Positions 28,301 to 34,210 of a DNA stretch of 64,000 nucleotides are shown here, in pieces. The position numbers and the translations under genes were made by a program. The notes under the pieces are model-generated. The model was not told the DNA's origin, did not search any database, and worked only from the letters and a program-made list of their open reading frames with translations. The DNA comes from Actinostola sp. cb2023 (taxonomy: Eukaryota > Cnidaria > Anthozoa > Actiniaria > Actinostolidae), in assembly GCA_033675265.1 (NCBI GenBank), contig JAUJYZ010000453.1:161494-225493 (forward strand), written 5' to 3'. The first letter of the stretch is position 1. Each line of letters starts with the position of its first letter.

Positions 28301-29766
28301 ATTCATATTCTGTACTAGCTATTCTCCTTCATATTCTGTACTATTTCTCCTTTATATTCTGTGCTATAACTCTCTGTGAACTAGGGCACCTGACTCTGAT
28401 TAGTTTTCCCAACTATTTCAGGCCGACTCTAGCACCAATTAATTATTTAAAGTGTCGAAACTGTAAATATATTTTTGTACAAACCATGGTGTAAATAAAA
28501 CAATTGATTGATTGAAGGTAATTATTAGAGTGCAAACCATATGTCCGTGAAATACTACTATTTAACAATTAGTCACCAAAGGCGAGGTGAATATCGGTGA
28601 ATAATAACCGAGACGAAGTCGAGGTTATTATCACTGCTATTCACTGAGCCTGAGGTGACTAATTGTTTTAGTAGAATTACACAGCTGATTATTTGAAAAA
28701 ATATAAATAAATAAGCATTTTAAAGAAAATACATTTTTATTTCATATTTCAAAAGCTGGCAGCCATTTTGTCAAAATGCTGTAGGTAACTATCGAGAAAT
28801 AGTCCGAAGTTCTCGACCAATCAGCGCGCATTGATTTTCTATAATCACCTGTGTAATTCTACTAATACTAAATAGTACTAAATAGTGTTATCTCTATTGT
28901 TTTCTATTGTTTCATCAGTGTAATTTAGTACTAATTAGTTAGTACTGTTTCACGGACATATGGTTTAATTTGTACTCTATGCAGGATTTTGCAAAAATTG
29001 CAACTTTCGGACACGTGACCCATGGAAATTAATAAACAGAAGATCAGGAAACATTCCTAGACTCCCACAGGTAACAATTTGTTAATTATGTATGATTATG
29101 CAACAATTAGGTATGACTTTCCTATATATATAATCAACAGTCTCTGATGATGCCGTAGACGGCGAAAGCTCAGACGATAACACAACTTTCTATACAGTAG
29201 CTTTAGGCCTCAATTGAACTCAAATCACTATGACTTTCCTATCAAAGAATTAAGTTTTGTATTGTTCTTATTATTGTTATCTTCATGTACATCATGTAGT
29301 CATGTAAGTATTAAGCAAGTTAATGTTTGATGAATTAATCCAACAACTTGATATTATTCCCAAAGTTCTGAAGAGTATAATCAAGTGTATTTCCTCCTTC
29401 ATTGCACAGTTTATAATCACCAATCAATCTAAAGAAATGTGAATCGAAGCTACGAACCAACCATTGTATGAATTGATCGAAGATCATGACATACCATCAA
29501 ACTATACAATATTACTATATCACTATCTGGACTGCGAATCAAAAGGAGTGAATTGTGACATACAACTGCACAAGAATCGTCTCATATATGCTATCATATA
29601 AATAAAGGCTGAGATTTTAGCTCGACCGGAATTAAGCTGAAACCAAACGTTTGATGTTAAACTATGCAGACAAACTTACGACAAAGTCAGGATCGGTCTC
29701 CCAGTCGTCGTCATCGCCATCTGTAGCTCCAACAGGAACATTTGAACCTACTTGAGCCCTCCACAT
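4649..29766 (-). CDS. CTTN: Cortactin, complete gene (23 coding exons)
   Basis: Cortactin binds Arp2/3 and F-actin, stabilises branched actin and recruits partners through its SH3 domain at the cell cortex. The 23 exons listed separately join in frame to 547 residues, almost the length of the vertebrate protein (about 550). Order: acidic end with the Arp2/3-binding DDW (Asp-20, Asp-21, Trp-22); WGAKTV linker; 6.5 repeats of 37 residues, residues 77-341, typified by KGFGGK[FY]GV..DR.DK and [13 protein letters not shown]; helical FENMAK region; long Glu/Arg/Gln coiled coil, residues 363-470; SH3 domain, residues 493-545, with ALYDY, GWW and ANF motifs. Each repeat is built from two exons of 55 and 56 nt in alternating phase 1 and phase 0. 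Odd points: a 16-nt microexon, and a coiled coil where vertebrates have a Pro/Ser-rich, Src-phosphorylated linker. Alternative splicing of repeat exons would keep frame if taken in pairs. Family identity is very secure; exact boundaries rest on splice motifs. Confidence 0.95.
4909..4962. repeat. (AATC)n microsatellite
   Basis: About 13 units in the last cortactin intron, followed by GATGAT repeats and ACTTTATTTCTCG, a retroelement tail on the minus strand. Confidence 0.95.
5122..5165 (-). mobile_element. LINE/SINE-like 3' tail
   Basis: (AAT)n then AAGTCTTTATTTAAAGAGGG; read on the minus strand this is an AAATAAAG end with a triplet tail. Similar tails occur near 3,545, 4,966, 16,458 and 46,170. 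Only the tail is recognisable. Confidence 0.45.
5395..5472. repeat. (CAAA)n microsatellite
   Basis: About 19 tandem AAAC/CAAA units inside a cortactin intron. The CLFV-rich frames on the minus strand are translations of it. Confidence 0.95.
5499..5553 (-). CDS. CTTN: Cortactin exon 22 (SH3, first strand)
   Basis: [18 protein letters not shown], with the ALYDY motif that opens an SH3 fold. Donor GTAAGT; the acceptor (GTACGTAG) has a weak pyrimidine tract and is the least certain boundary of the gene. A (CAAA)n tract follows 20 bp into the intron. Confidence 0.82.
5739..5914. mobile_element. Foldback MITE
   Basis: GTGCTATGTGCAGTTATAAA at left is mirrored by CTATAACTGCACATAGCAC at right, and ACTGATCAGAACACGAGAGA by TCTCTCGTGTTCTGATCAGT. 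In a cortactin intron. Confidence 0.85.
5997..6153. mobile_element. Foldback MITE
   Basis: GATTTCGTATGACTGTGAAAA is mirrored by TTTTCACAGTCATACGAAATC. The centre is a short GC-rich stretch with CCGTGCCGTGC repeats. Confidence 0.8.
6251..6523 (-). CDS. CTTN: Cortactin exon 21 (coiled coil, linker)
   Basis: 91 codons, starting [20 protein letters not shown] and ending in a linker with [13 protein letters not shown]. About 60 residues are Glu/Arg/Gln/Ala heptad-like sequence. The DLYDTAE stretch has a Tyr in an acidic setting that could be a kinase site (inference). Acceptor TCAAAG, donor GTAAGATT, phase 0 on both sides. Confidence 0.88.
6845..8244. mobile_element. 1.4-kb non-autonomous DNA transposon with internal hairpin
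   Basis: Ends match in inverse: GGCCCCTTCCACACTACTCC at left, and GGATTAATGTGGACGGGGCC at right. TTTTCGTTTTAGTGTGGACG-type motifs are repeated inside. A second hairpin lies at about 7920-8150 (GATCGCTCCACAAATTACGA mirrored by TCGTAATTTGTGGAGCGATC). No transposase frame is visible. Confidence 0.7.
8482..8684. mobile_element. MITE with 26-bp terminal inverted repeats
   Basis: GTTTTGTTATATCCCCATAG at left and CTATGGGGGTATAACAAAAC at right. Three small foldback elements follow each other within 600 bp here. Confidence 0.8.
8690..8815. mobile_element. MITE with TGACTG...CAGTCA ends
   Basis: AATGACTGTTCCCTCGGGAA at left against GTTTCCCTCGGGACCAGTCATT at right; TTTCCCTCG recurs four times inside. 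Confidence 0.75.
8818..8914. mobile_element. Short foldback element
   Basis: TTAATAATATACATGAAAAAA pairs with TTTTTTTCATGAATATTATTAA across a loop of about 50 bp. Confidence 0.75.
8925..9043. mobile_element. Near-perfect hairpin MITE
   Basis: ATACGATTTCTCGTTCAATT with TGGAATAATTTGCAC is mirrored at the right end. It ends 43 bp from the exon 20 donor of cortactin. Confidence 0.85.
9086..9175 (-). CDS. CTTN: Cortactin exon 20 (coiled coil)
   Basis: 30 codons beginning [20 protein letters not shown]: a highly charged helix. Acceptor TGTACAG, donor GTGGGT, phase 0 on both sides, so it could be skipped without a frameshift. Confidence 0.88.
9242..9430. mobile_element. MITE, TTAGTAGAAACC ends
   Basis: TTAGTAGAAACCAACTAGCA then TACTA is matched inverted by TAGTATGCTAGTTGGTTTCTACTAA. 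Confidence 0.85.
9626..9875. mobile_element. MITE with internal tandem repeat
   Basis: TTCCAATAAACCTGGGCACTA at left is inverted at right as ATGCCCAGGTTTATTGGAT. Inside, a 68-bp unit (GATGATAAAACAATAGAATT...) occurs in two near-identical tandem copies. Confidence 0.75.
10005..10066 (-). CDS. CTTN: Cortactin exon 19
   Basis: [20 protein letters not shown], then E, matching the vertebrate IRANFENLAKEKEQE helix. Acceptor is a T-tract plus AG; donor GTAGGA; ends in phase 0. Confidence 0.92.
10148..10214 (-). CDS. CTTN: Cortactin exon 18
   Basis: [20 protein letters not shown], then RG. Corresponds to the end of the repeat region in vertebrates. Acceptor TCACAG, donor GTAAAG, ends in phase 1. 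Confidence 0.88.
10653..10932. mobile_element. hAT-like MITE, CAGGCAGCCCAAC family
   Basis: CCACAGGCAGCCAACAATT at left and AATTGTTGGGCTGCCTGTGG at right. Inner arms carry GATGGGTTTCCTGTGGTGGA and its inverse. Same family as 43,036-43,416 and the partial copy at 30,979-31,075. Its right end touches the exon 17 donor. Confidence 0.8.
10939..10994 (-). CDS. CTTN: Cortactin exon 17 (partial repeat 7)
   Basis: [19 protein letters not shown]. 56 nt; acceptor ATTCAG, donor GTAAAC. The terminal inverted repeat of a hAT-like MITE ends right at the sixth intron base, so the donor is preserved by a very narrow margin. Confidence 0.92.
11175..11736. mobile_element. Foldback element hosting a second MITE
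   Basis: Outer ends TAGCCATTACCTAAACGAGC, AGGGGACTGGGA at left and TCCCAGTCCCCTGTTCGTTT, TGGTAATGGCTA at right. The 139-bp MITE at 11,276-11,414 lies inside it. Confidence 0.75.
11276..11414. mobile_element. TAGAGTGCAAACC MITE, copy 1
   Basis: TAGAGTGCAAACCATATGTC ... GACATATGGTTTGCACTCTA with centre TATTGTTTTCTATTG. Further copies at 28,526-28,979 (with another element inside) and 46,887-47,021. Confidence 0.9.
11909..11963 (-). CDS. CTTN: Cortactin exon 16 (repeat 6, second half)
   Basis: [18 protein letters not shown]. 55 nt; donor GTAAAT. Twin of exon 12 with Glu-to-Lys and Leu-to-Met changes. Confidence 0.93.
12112..12215. repeat. Tandem duplication of about 50 bp
   Basis: GATCCTGCAACCCATAGAAA with AGTG occurs twice, each after a GGGTTRATATAAARGATC stretch. 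Confidence 0.75.
12387..12442 (-). CDS. CTTN: Cortactin exon 15 (repeat 6, first half)
   Basis: [19 protein letters not shown], as exon 11. 56 nt; donor GTAGGT. Confidence 0.93.
12528..12582 (-). CDS. CTTN: Cortactin exon 14 (repeat 5, second half)
   Basis: [18 protein letters not shown], as exon 10. 55 nt; donor GTACAT. Confidence 0.93.
12659..12714 (-). CDS. CTTN: Cortactin exon 13 (repeat 5, first half)
   Basis: [19 protein letters not shown]. 56 nt; donor GTGAGT. Confidence 0.93.
12796..12985. mobile_element. Foldback element
   Basis: TGTCAATAAAAGTACAGACA at left pairs with GTCTGTACTCTTATTGACA at right. Related sequences (CTCTTATCGACAA) lie at 34,070-34,440. Confidence 0.6.
13257..13376. 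repeat. (AAT)n microsatellite
   Basis: About 120 bp of AAT units ending just short of the exon 12 donor. Confidence 0.95.
13385..13439 (-). CDS. CTTN: Cortactin exon 12 (repeat 4, second half)
   Basis: [18 protein letters not shown]. 55 nt; acceptor TTGTAG, donor GTAATG. An (AAT)n tract starts within 15 bp of the donor. Confidence 0.93.
13737..13950. mobile_element. MITE with CTTGTCAGAAATTA ends
   Basis: CTTGTCAGAAATTAACAGGG at left and CTGCTAATTTCTGACAAG at right. The inside has GTGACCCTCCCC-like repeats. Confidence 0.8.
14138..14193 (-). CDS. CTTN: Cortactin exon 11 (repeat 4, first half)
   Basis: [19 protein letters not shown]. 56 nt; acceptor TTGAAAG, donor GTAGGT. Twin of exon 15, with an almost identical 85-bp upstream intron. 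Confidence 0.93.
14279..14333 (-). CDS. CTTN: Cortactin exon 10 (repeat 3, second half)
   Basis: [18 protein letters not shown]. 55 nt; acceptor TTGATAG, donor GTACAT. Base-identical to exon 14 as far as I can see. Confidence 0.93.
14673..15074. mobile_element. Foldback element in the exon 9/10 intron
   Basis: TTAAACACGAAACCGCGCTA with TAAAAGGG is mirrored by CCCTTTTATAGCGCGGTTTC with GTGTTTAA. The paralogous intron between exons 13 and 14 lacks about 720 bp here, so this is a later insertion. Confidence 0.75.
15098..15180. mobile_element. pogo/Tigger-like MITE (83 bp)
   Basis: CAGTGGAACCTCTCCTTACG ... TAGAGGTTCCACTG with TA on both sides, the terminal form of Tc1/mariner-pogo (Tigger) elements. 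The paralogous position 12,630-12,631 has a single TA, an intact empty site. Confidence 0.88.
15210..15265 (-). CDS. CTTN: Cortactin exon 9 (repeat 3, first half)
   Basis: [19 protein letters not shown]. 56 nt; donor GTGAGT. Nearly identical to exon 13. A pogo-like MITE sits 30 bp beyond the donor. Confidence 0.93.
15404..15741. mobile_element. Foldback element with 25-bp ends
   Basis: TTATACACCTAATTTCAAAA with ACGT pairs with ACGTTTTTGAAATTAGGTGTATA. Confidence 0.75.
15914..16206. mobile_element. Foldback element, ATTGCATAATCGTTG family
   Basis: TATAGCTAATTGCATAATCG and TTGTCGGGTCGAAAATCATG are mirrored at right by GATTTTCAACCCGACAACGA and TTATGCAATTAGCTATA. Second member of the family at 2,553-2,840. 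Confidence 0.85.
16207..18480 (-). pseudogene. Non-LTR retrotransposon (LINE) reverse transcriptase remnant
   Basis: Three catalytic RT blocks survive on the minus strand at 18,031-18,453: [11 protein letters not shown], then [13 protein letters not shown], then [10 protein letters not shown]. Downstream frames at 17,646-17,837 and 16,981-17,472 carry the thumb/connection region (for example [12 protein letters not shown]). Near 16,200-16,448 a terminal Cys-rich motif survives ([20 protein letters not shown]). The frame is broken several times, the endonuclease end is missing, and another element interrupts it, so it is dead. Style suggests an L1/Tx1-like clade, but I cannot place it. It lies in a cortactin intron in the same orientation as the gene. 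Confidence 0.88.
16455..16830 (-). mobile_element. Second LINE fragment nested in the first
   Basis: Minus-strand frame with [20 protein letters not shown] and [13 protein letters not shown], the typical C-terminal end of a different non-LTR element. A TTATTTATTCACGG tail and GTAGTAGTA triplets follow. The host LINE resumes on both sides (LRWFQYRIL before, LARFKMKD after). Confidence 0.7.
18552..18606 (-). CDS. CTTN: Cortactin exon 8 (repeat 2, second half)
   Basis: [18 protein letters not shown]. 55 nt; acceptor TTATTAG, donor GTACTT. Confidence 0.92.
18840..20278. repeat. Degenerate flank of the minisatellite with a dispersed 14-mer
   Basis: Scattered decayed units (GATGGTGCAACATTCCACAT and similar) precede the clean array. 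The 14-mer GTAGTCTCCGCAAC, or its first 13 bases, occurs seven times (near 19072, 19520, 19541, 19875, 19888, 20077, 20246). No exon is recognisable. Confidence 0.7.
20285..21438. repeat. 18-bp minisatellite in cortactin intron
   Basis: About 1.15 kb of an 18-bp unit, GATGGTGCAACATCCATGG plus one variable base (G, C or T before AGATGG). About 63 units by length, with a few 1-3 bp indels at 20,820-20,945 and 21,003. Because 18 is divisible by three and the unit lacks stops, all six frames read open (MDVAPS or GATSMG units). These are not genes: the array lies between two well-defined cortactin exons. Confidence 0.95.
21467..21522 (-). CDS. CTTN: Cortactin exon 7 (repeat 2, first half)
   Basis: [19 protein letters not shown]. 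56 nt; acceptor TTATCAG, donor GTGAAC. The 18-bp minisatellite begins about 25 bp past the donor. Confidence 0.93.
21747..21801 (-). CDS. CTTN: Cortactin exon 6 (repeat 1, second half)
   Basis: [18 protein letters not shown], with the LSKH signature of the first vertebrate repeat. 55 nt; acceptor TTTAAG, donor GTACAG. Confidence 0.92.
22274..22334 (-). CDS. CTTN: Cortactin exon 5 (repeat 1, first half)
   Basis: [20 protein letters not shown]: entry into the first actin-binding repeat. Acceptor ATATACAG, donor GTATGA, ends in phase 0. Confidence 0.92.
22532..22547 (-). CDS. CTTN: Cortactin exon 4 (16-nt microexon)
   Basis: Only 16 nt, between TTTTTTAG and GTATCC, adding (G)E-E-M-E-S-(G). It is required to bring exons 3 and 5 into frame and corresponds to the KELETGP stretch of vertebrate cortactin. 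Phase 1 in, phase 2 out. Confidence 0.8.
22840..23170 (+). mobile_element. tRNA-derived SINE
   Basis: The head carries an A-box-like TAGTTGGTTGAGTATAGTGG and a B box in GGTTCGAGTCCCGGCC, the RNA polymerase III promoter of a tRNA-derived SINE. The body continues through GGACGTAAAAGAACCCACAC to GAAAAGCCCTGATTGGGACG. A truncated copy lies at 1,545-1,672. Confidence 0.82.
23413..23465 (-). CDS. CTTN: Cortactin exon 3
   Basis: 53 nt encoding [18 protein letters not shown], corresponding to the HKLRENVFQEHQTLK linker. Acceptor TTTTTAAG, donor GTGAGT, ends in phase 1. Confidence 0.88.
23515..23777. mobile_element. TACAGTCATTC MITE, copy 1
   Basis: TACAGTCATTCCCAAAAAGG with TTGTCCAGATGAAAAGACTA is mirrored by TAGTCTTTTCATCTGGACAT and TTTTTGAGAATGACTGTA. 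TA dinucleotides flank it. Copy 2 is at 24,583-24,850. Confidence 0.9.
24155..24447. mobile_element. GGTTGGTGAAGG MITE, copy 1
   Basis: CTATTTCAAAAAAGGTTGGT with GAAGGTTTTGTTGCATCTTGC is mirrored by GCAAGATGCAACAAAACCTT and AATCTTTTTTGAAATAG. Copy 2 at 31,076-31,380. Confidence 0.9.
24583..24850. mobile_element. TACAGTCATTC MITE, copy 2
   Basis: Same ends and interior (TACACGGCATTGTGAGAACT) as 23,515-23,777 in opposite internal orientation, with small indels. Confidence 0.9.
24880..26062 (+). mobile_element. Helitron/Helentron-like element with internal tandem repeats
   Basis: Starts with the hairpin ACTCGGGCCCTTCCGAAGGA, AGCCCGAGT. Ends with a hairpin-forming ACGCTAGACGGAGCGTCTAG before a T run. 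A unit of about 450 bp is repeated inside (GATATATTTATGGCACCAAA near 25,420 and GATATATTTATGGTACCAAA near 25,868, each followed by GATTCGCTGAGTTTG). A second end of the same kind (GAGCGTCTTG) stands at 26,543-26,552, so a partial copy may be appended. No Rep/helicase frame is visible, so it would be non-autonomous. Structural inference. Confidence 0.5.
26063..26760. other. Unassigned intronic DNA
   Basis: Cortactin intron sequence between the Helitron-like ends and an A-rich tract; no coding exon recognised. 26,800-26,915 is a purine-rich run of CATCAAAAAAGAAGGGGAAA units. Confidence 0.4.
27240..27313 (-). CDS. CTTN: Cortactin exon 2
   Basis: Encodes [20 protein letters not shown], then QESLK. 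This linker is strongly conserved with vertebrate cortactin. Acceptor TTTCAG, donor GTAAGC, ends in phase 2. Confidence 0.93.
27330..28500. other. Cortactin intron 1, no feature recognised
   Basis: AT-rich, with no supported exon or clear inverted repeat. A short ATTCTGTACTA repeat occurs near 28,307-28,365. Confidence 0.4.
28526..28979. mobile_element. TAGAGTGCAAACC MITE, copy 2, interrupted
   Basis: Same outer ends as 11,276-11,414. About 300 bp (28,562-28,864) of other foldback DNA splits it: CAATTAGTCACC pairs with GGTGACTAATTG, and AGTAGAATTACACAG pairs with CTGTGTAATTCTACT. Confidence 0.85.
29144..29168 (+). ncRNA. Hammerhead-ribozyme-core-like motif
   Basis: CTGATGA, a 4-bp stem GCCG/CGGC with TAGA loop, then GAAA: the conserved catalytic core order of a hammerhead. 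Such motifs are known in the terminal repeats of Penelope-like retroelements and retrozymes. AAAGCT after the core can pair with AGCTTT about 35 bases on, but I could not build a convincing stem I, so activity is not claimed. Confidence 0.4.
29680..29766 (-). CDS. CTTN: Cortactin exon 1 (acidic N-terminus)
   Basis: 29 codons, starting MWRAQVG and ending [15 protein letters not shown] is the Arp2/3-binding motif. Phase 0; donor GTAAGTTT. No TATA box was recognised upstream. Confidence 0.93.
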
Positions 29767-29769
29767 GGT

Positions 29770-30520
29770 GATTTTATGCGAAGATAATTAAGTTCTTTGA
29801 TAAACGTCTTCGCTGTCTTTACTTCCTGCAGAACAGTAACAACCCTGCCCCCCTCTTGTCACGTGTTTGATCATATGCGTTACTGACTTAGGGGGAGGGG
29901 GTGGTGGAAGCTTACCGTTTTGCGGCGGTTTATTGAATGAAGAAACACTGGAACAAGCAAAACGAAAACCACAACGTTTAATGTAGGTGTTGAACAATTA
30001 CTTCACATAACTACTACAACGGCCACCTCTTTGTAGCACCAGCTCATATAGGACGGTCACTGCATATAACCAAAATCCACAGGAAGCCCAAGCAGCTAGT
30101 CGATGAATCGAGTACAGACGGTACAAAATGAACACAGTTAAGTTACAACACCAGCATGGTCAGCTTACCGTGAATATTGCTGTATTAATCGTATGAGATA
30201 CAAATCTACATAAGTACATAAGTTCGTTCTCAAAAATTGAGCTTGGGCTTCCTGTGTAAAATCCATCAACCCATTCACAATGATTATTGTCACTTTTTGG
30301 GGGTTTTACAGTCAACTCTGATCTCGCCTCGATCTAGCGGGACTAGCGGGGTGTCCGCAACTCCAGAAGGCGAGAGTTGACTCTACCGGCCCCAAATGGT
30401 TTCGATTTGGATAAAATGTAGAGGAGTTTCTAACTGAATGCACTGCTCGACTGATATTAGTCTTCACAATGTTTTAATTTTTTGGTGAAAAGCATTGAGA
30501 TTTTTTTATTCAATGAACAT
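29770..30520. other. Upstream region of cortactin
   Basis: Should hold the cortactin promoter and 5' UTR (transcribed leftwards from around here). No TATA box or other site is clear. A GGGGGAGGGGGTGG stretch occurs at about 29,890. Confidence 0.35.
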
Positions 30521-30524
30521 AAAT

Positions 30525-30732
30525 TATGGGATGTGGGATGTGGGATGTGGGATGTGGGATGTGGGATATGGGATATGTGAGATATGGGATGTGGGATATG
30601 TGGGATATGGGAGATATGGGATGTGGGATATGGGATATGTGAGATATGGGATGTGGGATATGTGGGAAATGGGATATGTGAGATATGGGATGTGGGATAT
30701 GTGGGATATGTGAGATATGGGATGTGGGATAA
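30525..30732. repeat. GGGATATGTGA/GGGATGT minisatellite
   Basis: About 205 bp of tandem GGGATGT, GGGATAT and GAGATAT heptamer-like units with a higher-order pattern of about 30-40 bp. Confidence 0.92.
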
Positions 30733-30978
30733 GGGATCGATCAAAATGATAATGTCAGTGGTTTTACCATCCGATCATGCGCAGCCCAAATCATGGACTT
30801 GTGATAATATACTAACGTTGATCTGGTATTCATAGATTATTTCATATAGTCGGTGATGATAAAAGTAGTTTTCACCGAGAAAATCATCGCGCACTGGTTT
30901 CGTTTTCTGGTTATCTTTCTGTTTATTATTTTCAGTTCCTACGTTATAATATTTCATATTTGTCTATTCCTCGCATAG

Positions 30979-31075
30979 GCAGCCCAACCATTGCTTCTGA
31001 GGCTACTAAAATCGTTTTTGATGGGTTTCCTGTGGTAGAGCGCGCGCGTGCGTAATAAGTATTATGTTGGAATTC
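30979..31075. mobile_element. hAT-like MITE, partial copy
   Basis: GGCAGCCCAACCATTGCTTC with GATGGGTTTCCTGTGGTAGA as in 43,036-43,416; the right half is missing, cut by the next MITE. Confidence 0.7.
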
Positions 31076-31380
31076 CTGCTATTTCAAAAAAGGTTGGTGA
31101 AGGTTTTGTTGCATCTTGCATGTTGCATCTTGCATACCAAGCCCGAAATGTATTGTGGATCATAGATAAATAATGTCAGCATGCACATACAGAACTGAAA
31201 TATGCCTGCTCCATGCATATTGCGAAGACAAAGTTTGGGAAAATTCCCAGAGTCCATAATTGTTGTAACCTTTCCCTGACTCCATTCACATCGCCCATAG
31301 TGCATTTAGGGCTTGGTATGCAAGATGCAAGATGCAAGATGCAACAAAACATTCACCACCCTTTTTAGAAATAGCTGTAT
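31076..31380. mobile_element. GGTTGGTGAAGG MITE, copy 2
   Basis: Same ends as 24,155-24,447, with an extra GATGCAA triplication near 31,325. Confidence 0.88.
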
Positions 31381-31446
31381 AGCTAATTGCATAATCGTTG
31401 CAAAAGATGCAATGTTCGCATGTATTTTATAATTATAATCGCTTAA

Positions 31447-33426
31447 AGTGCCTATAACCCCCATTTTGATGTCAATTTCAATAAAAAGTACTTGATTTTA
31501 TAAGATGTTCTGCGAAAACGATTTTCGATTCCGAGGAATCCTTGATTTGTTATGAATTTTTGAAAGTAGTTAAAAACGGCTTTTTCCGAGCGGTTGCAGA
31601 CCCGGGATCAATGATGTTGGGAGACTGGGCCGAGCTCGGTTGTGACGTCCAGTAGGGACAACAACAACCGAACGTATCCCAAAATCACTAGAACTTCTGA
31701 GAGATTTCACTTTATTCAGGTCTATCAGGAGCCCATATTGAATTTAATTGCGGCATAGAGCAGTACACAGTATTCTATAATCTTACTGTCAATAATAAGC
31801 TACATTTTGAGCCCTATATATACGGCTGAACAAATTATTATTAATGCAAATGATGGCCGGGTGAATCCCTTTGGCACAACGCTAGCTACAGGACTTCAAA
31901 AATTAGATTGATCGCTTGTAAAAAAGTCAACTAGATGCATGGTTTATGGATGTAACAATTACCCAAACCTTCAAGAAGGTATTGGTCTTCATTTATTCCT
32001 ATCTCAGGCGATGACCGACCAGCTAAAGGACGGGGAAATCACTGCCGCTGAGACCTAAACTCGATAACGGTGGGATTTGTGCCGAACTGTAATAAAAGGT
32101 CAAGCTTTTTATCTAATACATATTTTATGTTTATACCTATAAAGGTTGCATATCAACACTGCATGGGAGTGAGGTTTATATCACCGAAATACACACAATT
32201 AAATTGTTACTGTACGTATACAAGCTGTATTTCAATCTACAATTCAGTGTATTCGATCCCAATAGCTAGCATTCAGCATTGTTGTATGTGGATTCTCTGA
32301 CATCGCTATTTATTACCGACATACTCAGTGGGTTTATCTGAAACAAAAAAGAAGAGTAATAATTGTTCTTTTGTTATAGACCGGGTATAGAATTTATTGA
32401 AAAATACTTCGTATTTTAACATGATAATATAAAGTAAATATCGCAAATAAATGTGTTCACTGTTTTTAATTCTATCTTTATTGTAAATCACAGTTGTCAT
32501 CTCTCCGTTGTTGGTTCTGTAGTACAATACACTTCTCAGGCAGACACTAAAATACGGCTGCGAGGGAGACTAACAACGTAATAGACCCAAATACCGACTA
32601 TGGATAAGCTACTTGTAGCCTCTTCTTACGGCGTTTTATCCGAGGATATTGGTTCCGAGGATATTGGGTTACCTGTGGTTGTACACAAGAAATTATAAAA
32701 ATTATCCTCAGTTACCCTTAGAAATATAGTAGAGGTAAAACAGTTTCATGTACGGAATTCGACCCAAACGGGACTTCACATAAATATAGAGTCATATGTA
32801 CATGCATGTATACATGCATAGCTGTATACGTACCGTACGTCGATATGATGAATATACGATGAATATGTCCGATGTGTTAGTTTTCTTGTATCATGGACAC
32901 TTGTATTGCTCATACAACATATTGTCTTCGTGTTATCTGTTTTCCCAGACTGTTTTCCATGATTATTTTTGCTTTTGATCGATGACTTCAGTACTGGATA
33001 GTGAACCCGCGGGGTGTAAACATACTTCACCGACCTGAGTTTCACGTTCATAATGCAGGCCGTAAAGACTATATTTTATACTCGTACTTGCTCTCTAGTA
33101 GCCATTATAAGGATATGGATTACTTTTCAAGGGATCCTAATCGTTTTTCTGTCGTTCAATGCTCGAAATTCAGAAGCAAAAGTCCTTGTTCTTTGGATAA
33201 AATTCCTAGTATACATATGTGAAATTGGAAGCCGCTTTCGAGTGGTTCCCTAGTAGACGTCACTCGACCCAGTCTTCAAAAAGACAAGTGGGACCTCAAA
33301 ATAAATATTTCAAAAATTCATAACAAATCAAGGATTGCTCAGAATCGAAAATCTTTTTCGCAGAACATCTTATAAAATCAAGTACTTTTTATTAAAATTG
33401 ACATCAAACTGGGGGTTATAGGCACT
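31447..33426 (+). mobile_element. Kolobok-like DNA transposon (THAP remnant)
   Basis: 1,980-bp element flanked by TTAA on both sides, with long inverted ends (AGTGCCTATAACCCCCATTT at left, its inverse with GGGGGTTATAGGCACT at right; imperfect arms reach about 210 bp). Copy B of the segment has the empty site GCTTAACAAAAG at 47,151-47,162. Inside at about 31,933-32,055 is a frame reading RCMVYGCNNYPNLQEGIGLH then LFLS, the start of a THAP zinc-binding domain. TTAA duplication plus THAP is the pattern described for Kolobok transposases. No catalytic core is readable, so this is a decayed or non-autonomous copy. Confidence 0.8.
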
Positions 33427-34062
33427 TTAACAAAAGTTGTGTTAATCGAGAATTTCGTTTTGCTTGATATCACTTTATGTGAGTCAGTTACACTACTCTC
33501 AGGTCGTAGCAGGAGCCCATAAGGCTCCTAGTCCTTGAGCTAGGGGCTGAATTTTAGCCTGTCGGTACCACTCGGGGGCACTAAGTTTCATTTGTTTTTT
33601 TGAATAGGCACATATCTGTAGATACTGAATCCGCATGATAGACTTTCCAAAGTAGTAGCTTTATGTCAGAATAAGGGATGTTTTATTGTGACGTCATTTC
33701 CCCTCCAAAATGAATGAAATAAAGGCAAATGGCAACTTTCTCTGGTAATAACCTTCTTTTGATATGACGGAACTGCACTTTTTCGATGTCATATTGCTTT
33801 TAAGACTTGAATAATTATCCAGAGATCATTTTCTTGTCCGCTCAGTTCATACCAACATTATTGTTTCTAGTTACAGGATTCGCAAATGACATTTAAATGC
33901 TGTGAATGTATGAGAAGACATCTATTCTAAAGAAAGATCAACATTATCTAACATGTATCAATTTTTGTTGTCATAATAATTCCTATCATGGTCAATATGG
34001 TATGGTATTGGCAATTTACCGGAAATGACGTCATATCATAAATTTAAGAAATTTAACAAATC

Positions 34063-34210
34063 GAACATGGTTTTCCAATACTCTTATCGACAACGGATGA
34101 CACCATAACATGTTCAAAACTTTACAGTGAAACAACTCGCCCACTTGAGTTTTGAACATTTTATTGCGTCATCCAGTTGTCGATAAGAGTACAGACAATG
34201 GAAAACCATG
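34063..34210. mobile_element. Hairpin around CTCTTATCGACAA
   Basis: CATGGTTTTCCAATACTCTT with ATCGACAACGGATGAC is mirrored by GTCATCCAGTTGTCGATAAG and ATGGAAAACCATG. Confidence 0.75.

Noticed and set aside
29144..29168. Claim of an active hammerhead ribozyme
   Set aside because: The core motif is present, but stems I and III could not be completed convincingly by eye; kept only as a core-like motif.
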